NCBI GenBank assembly: GCA_963727245.1
Contig: CAVSFO010000009.1
Span: 690,074-754,073, forward strand
From: JBKQVT01 sp963727245
GTDB taxonomy: Bacteria > Planctomycetota > Planctomycetia > Pirellulales > Thermoguttaceae
Length of the DNA stretch: 64,000 nucleotides
Direction of reading: 5' to 3'
A program made the position numbers and the translations under genes. Shown here piece after piece: positions 36,074-46,267 of this stretch (its first letter is position 1; the number at the start of each line of letters is the position of its first letter). Below the pieces are notes generated by a model. The model did no database searches. It worked only from the letters and a program-made list of their open reading frames with translations, and had not been told where the DNA came from.

Positions 36074-36976
36074 CTACATCAGCGCGGAGGCCCGCGGGGG
36101 CAGCAAGGCCCAACGGGCGGCAAGCTGCAACTTCTTCGTGCGGCTGAGGCGGATGCGCCGCCGAAAAACGTCTTCCGGCCGCCGGGCAATCTTCCGCAAC
36201 AGCACGCGATAGGTGGCCATCATCATGCCGAAGAGCCGTTGCGGAGCGGGCGGCAGCCAATCCAACAGCCGGGCGCCGTCGCGATAAAATTCCCCCGCGC
36301 GGCCGATCTCCAGTTCCATGAGGCGGCGGAAGGCCGGGCCGGTGACGCCCTGCTGCAATTGCTCGACCGAGTAGCCGCAGGCGCGCAGATCGTCCAGGGG
36401 GAGATAGATGCGGCCGCCGCCGGCGTCCTCCTTCAGATCGCGGAGGATATTGGTCAGTTGCAGGGCGATGCCGGCGGAGCGGGCCGGCCCAAGGGCCTCA
36501 GGACCGCGGAATCCCCAGACGTGAATGCACGCCAGGCCGACCGCCGAGGCCACGCGCTCGCAATAGCCGGCCAGCGCCGCGAACGTCTCGTAGCGCTGCC
36601 CTTGGAGGTCCATTTCCACGCCGTCGAGCACGGCCGTAAGATGCTCCGGCGGAATCCGGAAGCGGCCCACCGCATCGGCCAGCGCGGGCAGAAGCGCGGC
36701 GGCTTGCGGCGAGCGAAAGGGCGGCGGAGCGTCGCCTCGCAGGCAATCGTCCAGATCTTCTCGCCATTGGGCCATGGCTTCCCGGGGCGTCGCCGAGGCG
36801 GCGGCGTCGTCCACCAGGTCGTCGGTATGGCGCAGGAAGGCATAGAGGGCGTCCATGGCGCGGCGCTGGGTGGCCGGCAAGAGGAAGAAGCCGGCGGGGA
36901 AGTTCGAGCTTGCCCGGCGGGCCAGGCGACGGCAGGCGGCATAGCTGGCCTCGACTTGGGCGGGGGCGAGATTCAC
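36074..36976 (-). CDS. hpnD: Presqualene diphosphate synthase
   Basis: Condenses two farnesyl diphosphates to presqualene diphosphate. 300 residues, intact. The two aspartate-rich motifs are FLRHTDDLVDDAA (near residue 50) and LQLTNILRDLKEDAGGGRIYLP (near 180). GTG start at 36976 with AAGGAGG ideally placed. The start overlaps the hpnC stop by four bases (GTGA), so translation is coupled. HpnC versus HpnD is assigned from position and motif detail (GGGRIYLP). Confidence 0.92.
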   Translation of the reverse strand: MNLAPAQVEASYAACRRLARRASSNFPAGFFLLPATQRRAMDALYAFLRHTDDLVDDAAASATPREAMAQWREDLDDCLRGDAPPPFRSPQAAALLPALADAVGRFRIPPEHLTAVLDGVEMDLQGQRYETFAALAGYCERVASAVGLACIHVWGFRGPEALGPARSAGIALQLTNILRDLKEDAGGGRIYLPLDDLRACGYSVEQLQQGVTGPAFRRLMELEIGRAGEFYRDGARLLDWLPPAPQRLFGMMMATYRVLLRKIARRPEDVFRRRIRLSRTKKLQLAARWALLPPRASALM

Positions 36977-37947
36977 GCCGTGCCCTCCTTGTGCCCGCCG
37001 GCCTCCTCGCCCTCCTGGCCCTCCAAAAGGGTGCCGCGCAGCAGCCGCCACCAGCAATTGGCCAGGATGCTCAGCTTCTCGAACTTGGTGAGCTTGGGCC
37101 GGGCGGTCCAAACGTCGTAGTTCTGGCGGCGGATCGCCTCGAGGATCGCCAGGCCGCCGTGGACGAACAGCGCCACGTCAAGCTGCAGATCCGACGGCAT
37201 CGCCGGCGCCAGCGGCAGGCCGCGCCGCAGGTAGCCTTCGGCCTGGTCTACCTCGGCGGCCATCAGTCGGCGGAACGCGTCGTTGCACTCGCGGCGCGCA
37301 AACATGCCGTCGTCGTAGCCGAAGCGGCGGCAATCGGCCAGCGGCAGGTAGATCCGCCCGCGATCGAAATCGCCCGCCACGTCCTGGCAGAAGTTGGCCA
37401 ACTGCAGCCCGGTGCAGATCGAGTCGGCCATCTGCACCCGCTCGGGCGTGTGACACCGTCCCAAGTAGAGGACCAGCCGGCCCACGGGATTGGCCGAATA
37501 GCGGCAGTAGTTCAACAGTTTGCCGATGTCCTCGTAGCGTCGCACCCGCTGGTCCTGGCGGAAGGCCACCAGCAGATCGACGAAGGGCTCGGCGGGGATG
37601 TCGAACTTCTTGATCGTGGTGGCCAGGGCGATGAAGACGGGGTGGAACGTCTGGCCGCGGTAGCAGGCGTGCAAGTGCTGTTCCCACCAGTCCAGCAGGG
37701 CCAGGCTTCGCCTGGGGTCGCCCGCCTCGTCGGCCAGGTCGTCGGCCCAGCGGCAATAGGCGTAGATATTGAAGAAATGTTGCCGCAGGCGCCAGGGGAG
37801 CAAGCGGCTGGCGACGGTGAAATTCTCGTAGTGGCGGCGTGCCAGCCGCCGGCAATAGCGGCGGCTCTGGCCCAGCGAGCGCGGTTCCGTCAAATTCGCC
37901 TGCGGTCCGTAAAGTTCCAAGTCGCGGGAAAACGTGGACTTCGCCAT
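36973..37947 (-). CDS. hpnC: Hydroxysqualene synthase (squalene-synthase family)
   Basis: Turns presqualene diphosphate into hydroxysqualene. 324 residues, intact. YAYCRWADDLADEAGD (near residue 70) and NFCQDVAGDFDRGRIYLP (near 190) are the two metal-binding motifs. First gene of hpnC-hpnD-hpnE. Divergent from ispH across about 200 bases that contain palindrome A4. The C-terminal ~15 residues (EGQEGEEAGGHKEGTA) are low-complexity. Confidence 0.92.
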   Translation of the reverse strand: MAKSTFSRDLELYGPQANLTEPRSLGQSRRYCRRLARRHYENFTVASRLLPWRLRQHFFNIYAYCRWADDLADEAGDPRRSLALLDWWEQHLHACYRGQTFHPVFIALATTIKKFDIPAEPFVDLLVAFRQDQRVRRYEDIGKLLNYCRYSANPVGRLVLYLGRCHTPERVQMADSICTGLQLANFCQDVAGDFDRGRIYLPLADCRRFGYDDGMFARRECNDAFRRLMAAEVDQAEGYLRRGLPLAPAMPSDLQLDVALFVHGGLAILEAIRRQNYDVWTARPKLTKFEKLSILANCWWRLLRGTLLEGQEGEEAGGHKEGTA

Positions 37948-37992
37948 CGCAATCGAATCCCCAATCCCTAAGGTAACCTGACCGGCCCGAAG

Positions 37993-38054
37993 CGGACAGT
38001 CCCATTTTCGTCCGACCATGCTTTGCATGGTGCCCGAAATCGGGACAGTCCCCC
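37993..38054. repeat. Palindrome family A, long form (62 bp), copy 4
   Basis: Same ends as the 44-base form with an inner hairpin ACCATGCTTTGCATGGT. It matches copy 3 in length and layout. It lies in the divergent hpnC/ispH promoter region, followed by short octamer-like AATCCCTA units at 38062-38088. Confidence 0.88.
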
Positions 38055-38149
38055 GCTTGTCCTAATCCCCAATCCCTAATCCCTAGTTTTCCGCCCCTGG
38101 CCCCGGCGGGGCACTCCTATTATGATATGTTTCGGCCGATGAGGGAACC

Positions 38150-39094
38150 ATGCATATTATTCTGGCCGGTCCGCGGGGATTCTGCGCCGGCGTCAACATG
38201 GCGATCGAAAGCCTGGAAACCGCCCTGCGGGTGTATGGCAGCCCGATCTACGTCTACCACGAAATCGTCCACAACCAGTGGGTCGTGGAGCGGTTCGGGG
38301 GCCTGGGGGCGGTCTTTGTCGACGACCTGGCCAAGGTCCCGGCGGGGGCGCACCTGCTCTATTCGGCCCACGGCGTCTCGCCGGAGGTCCGCCGCGAGGC
38401 CGCCCGGCGGCAGTTTCACACCATCGACGCCACCTGCCCCCTGGTGACCAAAGTCCACCGCGAGGCGGTCCGTTTCGCGGCCGCCGGCTACACGATCATT
38501 CTGATCGGTCATGCCGGGCACGACGAAGTGGCGGGGGTGATGGGCGAAGCCCCCGGGGCCTTCCTGCTGGTGCAAACCCCGGAGGACGTGGATCGCCTGG
38601 AGGTGGCCGACCCCGAGAAACTGGTCTACCTGACGCAGACGACGCTCTCGGTGACGGATGCCGCCCGCACCATCGGGCGGCTGCGGGAGCGTTTTCCCAA
38701 GATTGCTGCGCCGCTGAAGGAGGACATCTGCTACGCCACGCAGAACCGGCAAGAGGTGGTGCGCACGTTGTCGCGCCGGGCGGACGTGGTCTTGGTCGTG
38801 GGCAGCCAGAACAGTTCCAACAGCCGCCGGCTGGCCGAGATGGGCGGGCGCAGCGGCAGGCCGTCGTACTTGATCGACGGGCCGGGCGACATCGACGCGG
38901 CTTGGTTCACCGGCGGCGAGACGGTGCTCCTCACGGCCGGCGCCAGCGCGCCGGAAAACGTCGTCCAGCAGTGCATCGCCTTGCTGCAGGAGCGTTTCGG
39001 CGCCGTGGTCGAGCCCTGCACGCTCTTTCAGGAGGAGGTCAGTTTCCTCCTGCCCCCGCCATTGCGCGGAGGCGCCGGGAGGGCCATCTTGTGA
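38150..39094 (+). CDS. ispH: 4-hydroxy-3-methylbut-2-enyl diphosphate reductase
   Basis: Last step of the MEP pathway, giving isopentenyl and dimethylallyl diphosphate. 314 residues, intact. The three iron-sulfur cysteines are in GPRGFCAGVNMAIE, IDATCPLVTKVH and KEDICYATQNRQ; SQNSSNSRRLAE and TAGASAPENVV bind substrate. GAGGGAACC precedes the ATG. ATTATGATATG at 38118-38128 is a likely -10 region. It supplies precursors for the hpn genes transcribed in the opposite direction. Confidence 0.95.
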   Translation: MHIILAGPRGFCAGVNMAIESLETALRVYGSPIYVYHEIVHNQWVVERFGGLGAVFVDDLAKVPAGAHLLYSAHGVSPEVRREAARRQFHTIDATCPLVTKVHREAVRFAAAGYTIILIGHAGHDEVAGVMGEAPGAFLLVQTPEDVDRLEVADPEKLVYLTQTTLSVTDAARTIGRLRERFPKIAAPLKEDICYATQNRQEVVRTLSRRADVVLVVGSQNSSNSRRLAEMGGRSGRPSYLIDGPGDIDAAWFTGGETVLLTAGASAPENVVQQCIALLQERFGAVVEPCTLFQEEVSFLLPPPLRGGAGRAIL

Positions 39095-40140
39095 AGATCA
39101 ACGACTTGGAACTCCATCTAGTCGAGATCGCCTGCACGGGATTGACGCAGCCGGTCCGCTCGCTGCTGGTGCGGCTGACGACGGACTCGGGGCGGGAGGG
39201 CTGGGGCGAGGCGGGACTGGCATGGCGAGCCGGCGAATTGTCGGCCCGCCGCGACGCCCTGTTGCCGGTGCTGGCCGGCCGCAGCATCTTCGACATCGAA
39301 GAACTGCACACGCTCGAAGCCCTCTCCGCGGCGCCGCTCCGCGCCGCCGTGGAAATGGCCTGCTGGGACCTGATCGGCCGCGCGGTCGGCCAGCCCGTCT
39401 GCCGGCTGTTGGGCGGCGAGTATCGGCGCCGCATCCCGCTGGCCGTGCGCTTGGCGGGCCGCCGGCCCGAGCGGCTGGCCCCCTTGGCGCGGGAAATGGC
39501 CGCCCGGGGCTTCCACTGCCAAATCGTCAACTCGGCCGGCCAGGTGGCGGTCGATCGGCAAATGTTGCAGGCGGTGCGAGAGGGCGTGAGCGACGGCACG
39601 GAACTCCGCCTGGACGGCCTGGCCCATTACGACGTGCAGACCGCCCGCGACCTCTGCGCCGAGATCGAAGCCGACCATCTGCAATTCCTCCTGGACCCGT
39701 TGGCGGTGCGGGAACTCTACCCCATGGCGGCGCTGGGGCGGCAGACGCGGGTGCCGCTGGCCGTAGGCCGGGCCATCGCCGGCGCCGCCAACGTCTTGGC
39801 CGTGGTCCGTTGCGGCGCGGCGTCGTTCGTGGTCTTGGACATCGAGCGCGTGGGCGGGCTGGCGCCGCTGCGGTCCTGCGCGGCGGTGGCCGCCGCCGCC
39901 GGCATCTTCGCGCTACTGGGCGGGCGGCCGCTGCTGGGCGTCGCCACCGCCGCCATGCTGCACCTGGCCGCCGCCACGCCCGCCCTGTCCGGCTGCAACG
40001 AGTCCGCCTATCACCAGTTGCAGGACGACGTGCTCAGCGAACCGCTGGCGATCGACGAGGGCATGATGACCGTCCCGCAGGGGCCGGGCTTCGGCGTCGA
40101 GGTCGATCGCGCGAAGCTCGAACGATACGCGGCTGCGTAG
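39091..40140 (+). CDS. Enolase-superfamily protein lacking the catalytic residues
   Basis: 349 residues; GTG start overlaps the ispH stop by four bases, so it is co-translated with it. Fold features of the muconate-lactonising subgroup are clear (AAVEMACWDLIGRAVGQPVCRLLGG; GVATAAMLHLAAATP). The catalytic positions are changed: the K-x-K strand reads FHCQIVNSAG, the metal ligands read LRLDGLAHYD (kept), FLLDPLAVR (Glu to Asp) and LAVGRAIAGA (Asp to Gly), and the second lysine strand reads VVLDIERVGG. It is probably a pseudoenzyme or has a new chemistry. The frame is clean and the gene does not look degraded. Confidence 0.8.
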   Translation: MKINDLELHLVEIACTGLTQPVRSLLVRLTTDSGREGWGEAGLAWRAGELSARRDALLPVLAGRSIFDIEELHTLEALSAAPLRAAVEMACWDLIGRAVGQPVCRLLGGEYRRRIPLAVRLAGRRPERLAPLAREMAARGFHCQIVNSAGQVAVDRQMLQAVREGVSDGTELRLDGLAHYDVQTARDLCAEIEADHLQFLLDPLAVRELYPMAALGRQTRVPLAVGRAIAGAANVLAVVRCGAASFVVLDIERVGGLAPLRSCAAVAAAAGIFALLGGRPLLGVATAAMLHLAAATPALSGCNESAYHQLQDDVLSEPLAIDEGMMTVPQGPGFGVEVDRAKLERYAAA

Positions 40141-40253
40141 GGAGCGCGACGCTGCGAAACCGCAAGCGATCGGCATAGGGCCAGGACCGGGCAACTTGAC
40201 AACGCTTTCTTTCTTGGCGACAATCGAAAATGCTGACCCGGGGAGATGATGCG

Positions 40254-43200
40254 ATGAGGATGCTGCTGGGGGTGGCCCTGTGGATTGCCGGATGCAGTGC
40301 GGTCGAGGCGCAGACGGTCATCGTCATCGGTGACGCTGCGCCGCCCCTGGAGCAATATGCGGCCCGGGAACTGCAGCGATACCTGTACCAGTTGTCCGGC
40401 ACGCTGCCTGCCATTCAGATGGCCAAGGGCGATACGCAACCGGCCGGTCCCGCCTTCTTAATCGGGCGGACGGCGGACCATCCGCTGCTGGCGAAGATGG
40501 CGGCGGCCGGGACGATCAAGATCACCTCGGGCGACCCGGGTCCGCAGGGATACCTGTTGAAGACGACCGCGCTGGGCGGCCGAGAGGCGCTGGCGATCGC
40601 CGGACGCGACGAGGTGGGTTGCCTCTACGGCGTCTACGGATTGCTGGAAGACCACTACGGCGTCGGCTTCTATCTGGGCGGCGACGTGCTGCCGGACGGG
40701 AAGTCGCCGCTGCGGCTGGCCAAGGTCGATGAGCGGCGGACGCCGGCGGTGGCCGTCCGCGGCTTCCTGCCCTGGACGAACTTTCCCCAATCGGCCACCA
40801 GCTATTCGTGGCAGGATTGGCGGTTCATCATCGACCAGATGGCGAAGATGCGCATGAACTTCCTGCACATCCACAACTATACCGGCGACAACGGCCACAA
40901 CGAGATGTTCCACAACTTCGCCCTGCACGGCATCCGCTCGCGCGTCTGGATGGCCACGGCGCGGAGCGGCCACGGCTGGAGCATGCCCGGCTGGGACGTG
41001 AACAAGTATCTTTTCGGGGCCGCCGACCTGTTCGACGACTACGACTACGGGGCCGATTGCGCCTGCACAACGAGACCCTCTCCAACGAGGAGGTTTTCCG
41101 CAAGGGGGCGAGCCTGTTTCAGAAGGTCATTGCCTATGCCCATACGCGCGGCGTGCGGATCGGCCTGGGCGTGGACCTGAACCTCGCCATGCCCGACTAC
41201 AAGACCAAGATCGACGATCCCGCGCTGGTGGCGGCCCGCGTCGAGCAGATCGCCGGCGATTATCCCGACCTGGATTACCTGCTCTGCTTCCAATCGGAAG
41301 GCATCGGCCAGAACGAGGAGGCGTACAAGGTCTGGCGGAGGATCTTCGACGGGTTCTACCAGGGCATGAAGGCCCGCGCCCGCGGACCGCCCTGGCGGTG
41401 GCCGGCTGGGGGCTGGTTCCCGCGTCGATCGCCGCTTTGCCGAAGGACGTGATCTGCGCCCCGATCTCGCAGTATTCCGACGGTTGCGCAAGCGGCAAGG
41501 AGTACGGTCGGCGCGAGTTCTGGGGCTGCCCCTGGCTGGAGCGGGATTTCGGCAGCTCGGAGTATTATTACCCTTATAACATGCACCTGAAGAACACCGT
41601 CAAGGCGTGGCTCGAACGGGCCCCGAACATGAACGGCTTCTATTGTCTTTCCTGGCGGCTGACCGACGCTGTGGAGCCGAAAATGTCGTTCATGGCCAAG
41701 GCCCCTTGGGACGGCGCGGGCCGTTACCCGACGTCGCGGGCGGTCTACCGCGAGTATGCTGCGCGCAACTACGGCCCGGCCGCCGCCGAGGACATCGCCG
41801 CCATTCTCGACAACAATGAGCCGTACGCGACCGATCTCGGCGAATGCTGCGGCACGCCGCAGTTCTTTTCCCCGCCGGAGTTGAACGGCGTGCCGATCGG
41901 GAATTACCTCTTCAATTTCCGCACGTTCACTCTCCGCGGCCCCGGGGGCGCCAAGACCACGCCGGCCACCGCGTTCAACAACCCCCGCCCCATCCCCAAT
42001 TGCACGTCCGGCGACGGCAAACTGTGCGTGGGGTATATCAGCCCCGGCACCTGCCTCCGCTACGACAACGTCGATTTCGGCCAGGGCATGACCGAGTTCG
42101 AGGCCCTCGCCTCGTCCGCCGCCGGCGGCGGGATCATCCAAATCCGCCTCGACGCCCCGGACGGCGCCCTGCTGGGCGCCTGCAACGTCGGCCACACCGC
42201 CGACTGGGAGAAGTGGACGACCTACAAGGCGGCAATCAAGAACACCGCCGGAAAACATACCATTTGGCTGCGATTGGTGTCCTCTCTGTCCTCGGGCGAC
42301 TATGCCAAGGCGGCCGCCGAGCTGGCCACCATCGACAAGTGCATCCAGGCCGCGCCGTCGGCCGCCTGCCGCGCCCGCCTGGTGGTGCTGCGGTGCCGCA
42401 TCGCCGCGGCCAAGGACCACATCGAACTCAATCGCGACTTCGACGGCTACACCTGGAAAGACCTGCCCGGAGCGATGCCCTCCTGGGTGGCCAATTTCAC
42501 CGGCCGCGTCACGGATGTTTCCTCGTTGGGCAACGTGGTCAGCACGCAGAACCGCTACGTCCAGCGCAACTACCTGCCGAAAGAGCGGCAGTTGCGCAAG
42601 AGGCTGGCGATCCAGCCGCCCTCCGATGTCACCGCCCGCGGCACCCTCCAAGGTGCAGTCGTCGTCTGGAACAACGAGCAACCGGGCGCGAAGGGCTTTT
42701 GGGTCTATCGCGACGAGGTGAAGTTGACGGCGCAGCCCTTGCCGGCGGCCGTCCGGTCCTATGCGGACAGCTACAACGGCGTGGCGCGCTACGCAGTGAC
42801 AGCCGTCGGTCCGGACGGCGCCGAGAGCGTCCGCTCGCTGCCATGCCGCTGCCAATCCGGCACGGCCGCCGCGACGCCGCCGCAGGTCGTGGTGATTTCT
42901 CCGCCCACCTCGGTTGCCCAGGGGCAGCCCGTTTGGATCAAGGCCCGCTGCCTGTCCAATCGCACTTATCAGAGCGTGTCGGCGACGCTGCACTATCGCG
43001 CCCCCGGCAACGGGCGGTGGCAGGTGCGCTGCCGATGCCGCGGCGCGTCAAGGCGGTCTTTGCGGTCGAGGTGCCGGGCAGGGAGATCACGGCCGCCGGC
43101 CTGGAATACTACGTCGAGGCCAGCGACGGCGACAACGTGGCGATCTGGCCGGCCTCGGCGCCGCCGACGCCGCTGTCGCTGGTGAGCTGGCCGACCGGCC

Positions 43201-43489
43201 CGGCGCACGCCCCCGGCACACCCGGCGACTTCCGCGCCGACGGGCCGCGCTCGGGTGGTCGGCCCCGGCGGGCGAGGTCTTTTGGTATCGCATTTACCGC
43301 AGCCAGCAGCCCGACTTCCAGCCCGGTCCGGAGACCTTCCTGACCTATGTCGACAAGGGCACGACGCGGTTCCGCGACGCCAGCGAAGACTTCGCCGGCC
43401 GGAAGCGCCAGGGCGACTGGTATTATCGCATCAGCGCCGTGAGCAAAGACGATTGGGAAAGTCCGCCCACCGCCGCGGTCAAGGATTGA
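40254..43489 (+). CDS. Large secreted glycoside-hydrolase-like protein with CBM6 and FN3 regions (several frameshifts)
   Basis: Signal peptide from ATG 40254 (MLLGVALWIAGCSAVEA). Residues ~20-170 resemble the N-terminal domain of GH67/GH20-type enzymes (LEQYAARELQRYLYQLSG, LYGVYGLLEDHYGVGFYLGG). A TIM-barrel-like part follows (MRMNFLHIHNYTGDNGHNEM, SYYWR-type blocks; YCLSWRLTDAVEPKM). Residues ~560-660 form a CBM6-like module (YISPGTCLRYDNVDFGQG, KHTIWLRLVSS), then two FN3-like modules. Total about 1,070 residues. Frame changes near 41065, 41380, 43020 and 43245 break it into five frames, each continuing sensibly. Probably acts on an extracellular polysaccharide; the active-site acids were not identified. 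Confidence 0.72.
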
Positions 43490-43496
43490 GCGACGT

Positions 43497-43628
43497 CCCC
43501 TCTCCCGCCGGGAGAGGGTTAGGGTGAGGGCCGATAACGGAGACGCGCAATCTCGGGGACGGCGACTCGCGTCGGTCGCCCTCACCCCGGGCACCGCTTG
43601 CGGTCCCTCTCCCAAAGGGAGAGGGGAG
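43497..43628. repeat. Palindromic repeat family E, copy 2
   Basis: CCCCTCTCCCGCCGGGAG at the left and CTCTCCCAAAGGGAGAGG at the right, with GGTGAGGGC/GCCCTCACC inside. Convergent gap between the glycosidase-like gene and the CBS gene; it could serve as a bidirectional terminator-like hairpin. Confidence 0.82.
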
Positions 43629-43649
43629 GAACTTGCAAACGCTCGGCCG

Positions 43650-44132
43650 CTACCCCGGGCGGCTGATGTAGTCCTTCATGAAGCGATTCTCCACCGCCAG
43701 GTTGTCGTGCTGGGCCTTGACGATGTCGCCGATGGAGACGATGCCCGCCACGCGGCCGCCGGAGAGCACGGGGAGATGGCGAATGCGTTTGGTCGTCATC
43801 AGGCCCATGATCTGCTCGACGGAATCGCCGGGCGAGGCGGTGATCAAGTCGGCGGTCATCAAGTCGGCGACCTTGCAGTCCATCCAGGGGCAGGTTCCCG
43901 CCGGGGCCTTGGTGCCGCCGGCCGGGCCGCGCTGGCCGGCGTGGGCGTAGAGCAGATCGCGCTCGGAGAGGATGCCCACCAGGTGCTCGACGCCGGCAGC
44001 GTCGCGCCGCCCCACCAGCAGTGCGCCGACGTGATGGTCGACCAACTCGCGGACGGCGTCGGCCAAGGTGGCGTCCGGGGCGATCCAGTAGACGGTGCTT
44101 CCCTTGGCCTTCAAAATGTCTTGCAGCAGCAT
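43650..44132 (-). CDS. CBS-domain pair protein
   Basis: 160 residues with two CBS motifs only: residues ~5-70 (GSTVYWIAPDATLADAVREL, LVGILSERDLL) and ~85-150 (VADLMTADLITASPGDSVEQ, VAGIVSIGDIV). Such stand-alone pairs bind adenosine nucleotides and regulate unknown partners. A ~12-residue insert (GPAGGTKAPAGTCPW) separates the domains. Palindrome A5 lies upstream of its start. Confidence 0.88.
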   Translation of the reverse strand: MLLQDILKAKGSTVYWIAPDATLADAVRELVDHHVGALLVGRRDAAGVEHLVGILSERDLLYAHAGQRGPAGGTKAPAGTCPWMDCKVADLMTADLITASPGDSVEQIMGLMTTKRIRHLPVLSGGRVAGIVSIGDIVKAQHDNLAVENRFMKDYISRPG

Positions 44133-44163
44133 GGTCGTGGATGTCCGTGGCTTGGAATAGGCT

Positions 44164-44207
44164 GGGGACTGTCCCAATTTTCGTCCGACGAAAATGGGAC
44201 TGTCCCC
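44164..44207. repeat. 44-bp palindrome family A, copy 5
   Basis: Same ends and core as copy 1; between the epimerase stop and the CBS-protein start, both on the minus strand. Confidence 0.9.
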
Positions 44208-44248
44208 TTTCCGGTCCCCAGGCAATTCTAACGCCCCCGCCGGCCGGG

Positions 44249-45229
44249 TCAACCGCCGCGCTTCCAGGCGATGATCTCCGCGATGATCTGGTCCAGGTCG
44301 TAGCGGGGCGAAAAGTCGATCGCCTGCCGCAGCCGCCCCAGGTCCGGAACGCGACAACGACAGTCCTCGAAGTCCTCGCCGTAGGCCGCCAGGTAACTGA
44401 CCATGCGGACCTCCAGGGCCGGATCGACCGCTGCGATCACCTTGCGGGCCAGGTCGAGAATGCGGATCGGCCGGTCGCTGCCGATGTTGAAGACGTGGCC
44501 GGCGGCGGCGGGAATTTCCATCAGCGCCAGCACCGCCCGCAGCACGTCGGCCACGTGGGCGAAACACCGCTGCTGCTGGCCGTCGCCATGGACCTCGGGC
44601 GGCCGCCCGGCCAAGGCGGCATCGACCAGCCGCGGCAGCACCATGCCGTAGGCGCCGACCTGCCGCGGCCCCACCACGTTGAACAGCCGGCCGATCACCA
44701 CCGGCAGCCCCCGCTCCCGCCAGTAGGCCAGGGCCAGGAACTCGTCGATCGCCTTCGAGGTGCCGTAGGACCAGCGCGAGCGGGTCGTGGGGCCGAAGAC
44801 CAGGTCGTCGTCCTCATTCCATCGCGGCTTGGGGTTCTTGCCGTAGACCTCGCTGCTGCTGGCCAGGAACAGCCGCACCGGGCGGCCGCCGGCGTGCAGC
44901 CGGCCCAATTCGTCCAGCAACAACTCGGTCGGATAGATGTTCGTCTCGATGGTGCGGATCGGGCTCTGCGCGATCAATTGCACGCCCACCGCCGCGGCCA
45001 GGTGATACACCTCGTCCACCTCGGCCACCAGCCGCCGCACCAAGGCACGGTCGGCCACCGAACCCTTGACGTAGCGAAGCTCCGCGTGGCCGAGCACGGC
45101 GGCCAGGTTGGCCACCGAGCCGGTCGATTCGTCGTCCACCACCGAGACGCGATGGCCGCGGGCCAACAGCGCCTCGGTCAGATGGCTGCCGATGAAACCT
45201 GCGCCGCCGGTAACCAAAATGTGCTTCAT
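44249..45229 (-). CDS. NAD-dependent nucleotide-sugar epimerase/dehydratase
   Basis: 326 residues, intact, extended short-chain dehydrogenase. Residues 5-13 hold the GGAGFIGSH nucleotide loop; the catalytic Tyr-Lys is in WSYGTSKAIDE, with LASSSEVYG before it. GDGQQQRCFAHVADV is near residue 220. It is closest in look to UDP-glucuronate decarboxylase or UDP-glucose 4-epimerase-type enzymes; the exact sugar is not resolved. It could supply activated sugar to a glycosyltransferase. Confidence 0.87.
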   Translation of the reverse strand: MKHILVTGGAGFIGSHLTEALLARGHRVSVVDDESTGSVANLAAVLGHAELRYVKGSVADRALVRRLVAEVDEVYHLAAAVGVQLIAQSPIRTIETNIYPTELLLDELGRLHAGGRPVRLFLASSSEVYGKNPKPRWNEDDDLVFGPTTRSRWSYGTSKAIDEFLALAYWRERGLPVVIGRLFNVVGPRQVGAYGMVLPRLVDAALAGRPPEVHGDGQQQRCFAHVADVLRAVLALMEIPAAAGHVFNIGSDRPIRILDLARKVIAAVDPALEVRMVSYLAAYGEDFEDCRCRVPDLGRLRQAIDFSPRYDLDQIIAEIIAWKRGG

Positions 45230-45251
45230 GGCGTGGTCTTCTTTCCAGGCA

Positions 45252-45279
45252 CCCCCGCCACGCAGTGGCGGGGCTTTTC
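45252..45279. repeat. REP-like hairpin family B, copy 1
   Basis: CCCCCGCCACGCAGTGGCGG with the AAAAGCC tail typical of the family. It begins two bases beyond the TerC-type gene stop on the minus strand, where it may also act as an mRNA 3' hairpin. Confidence 0.85.
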
Positions 45280-45280
45280 G

Positions 45281-46227
45281 CTAATTTGACCGTGTGTGAA
45301 TGATCGAGGCCAGGATCGCTATCCCCAGCAAGGCGATAATCACCGCTAAGGAGACCCAGGCGGGAATCCAAGGCTGCTGCGAGTTGCCGGCAAACCACCA
45401 CTGGGCAATCATTTTCGCCCCCACAAATCCCAGCACCGCGGCCAGACCATAGTTCAGATAGCAGAACCGGTCCAACATGCCGGCCACGAGGAAGTAGAGG
45501 GCCCGCAAACCCAGGATGGCGAAAATGTTCGACGTAAAGACAATATACGGATCGGTGCTGATGCCGAGAATAGCCGGCACGCTGTCGACCGCGAACAGCA
45601 GATCGGTGCTTTCCAGCACCAGCACCACCAACAAGAGCGGCGTGATGTGCCAGCGGCCGTCTTGGCGGGTGAGAAAGCGGCGGCCGAACTGGGCGAAATC
45701 GCCCTTGGCCACCCGCAACCATCGCCGCCCCAGCCGCAGGGCCATGGTCTGCTGGGGATCGATCTGGCGCCGCGGCGGCGGGCGAGTCGGCAGGCCGTGT
45801 AAACCAGGAAAAGTCCGAAGATCGGCAGTACCCACGCCAGCCGGTGAATCAGCGCCGTGCCGGCGAGGATGAAGGCCAACCGCATGACGATGGCCCCCAC
45901 GATGCCCCAGAAGAGCGCGGGATACTGGTACGGTTTGGGCACCTGGAAGGAGCGGAAGATGACGGCGAAGACGAAGACGTTGTCCATCGACAGCGACCAT
46001 TCGACCAGGTAGCCGGTGAGGAATTGGATGCCGGCGTCGCTACCCCGCCACCACCACACCAGCGCGTTGAAGGCGGCGGCCAGCGAACACCAGGCGATGG
46101 TTGCCAGGGCCGATTCCCGCCACGACGCCGCGTGGCCGCGGCGATGGACCAGCCCCAGGTCGAGCCCCAGGAGCACGGCCAGCAGGGCCCCGAAGGCGAG
46201 CCAGTGCCATAGATGGACTTCAGGCAA
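45281..46227 (-). CDS. TerC/Alx-family integral membrane protein (frameshift)
   Basis: About 315 residues with seven or more membrane helices. Family signatures: LVEWSLSMDNVFVFAVIF in the first half and LVLESTDLLFAVDSVPAILG in the second, the two metal-binding acidic motifs of TerC/Alx proteins, linked to manganese or calcium export. The frame changes near 45785-45795 (YTACRLARR then RQIDPQQT), a one-base loss. I choose TTG at 46227 because AGGAAG lies upstream and LPEVHLWHWLAFG is the usual beginning. An upstream extension would read into palindrome A6. Confidence 0.87.
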
Positions 46228-46267
46228 CGGGTGCTTCCTAATCTTTGCGGGGCGGGGGAACAACCCT

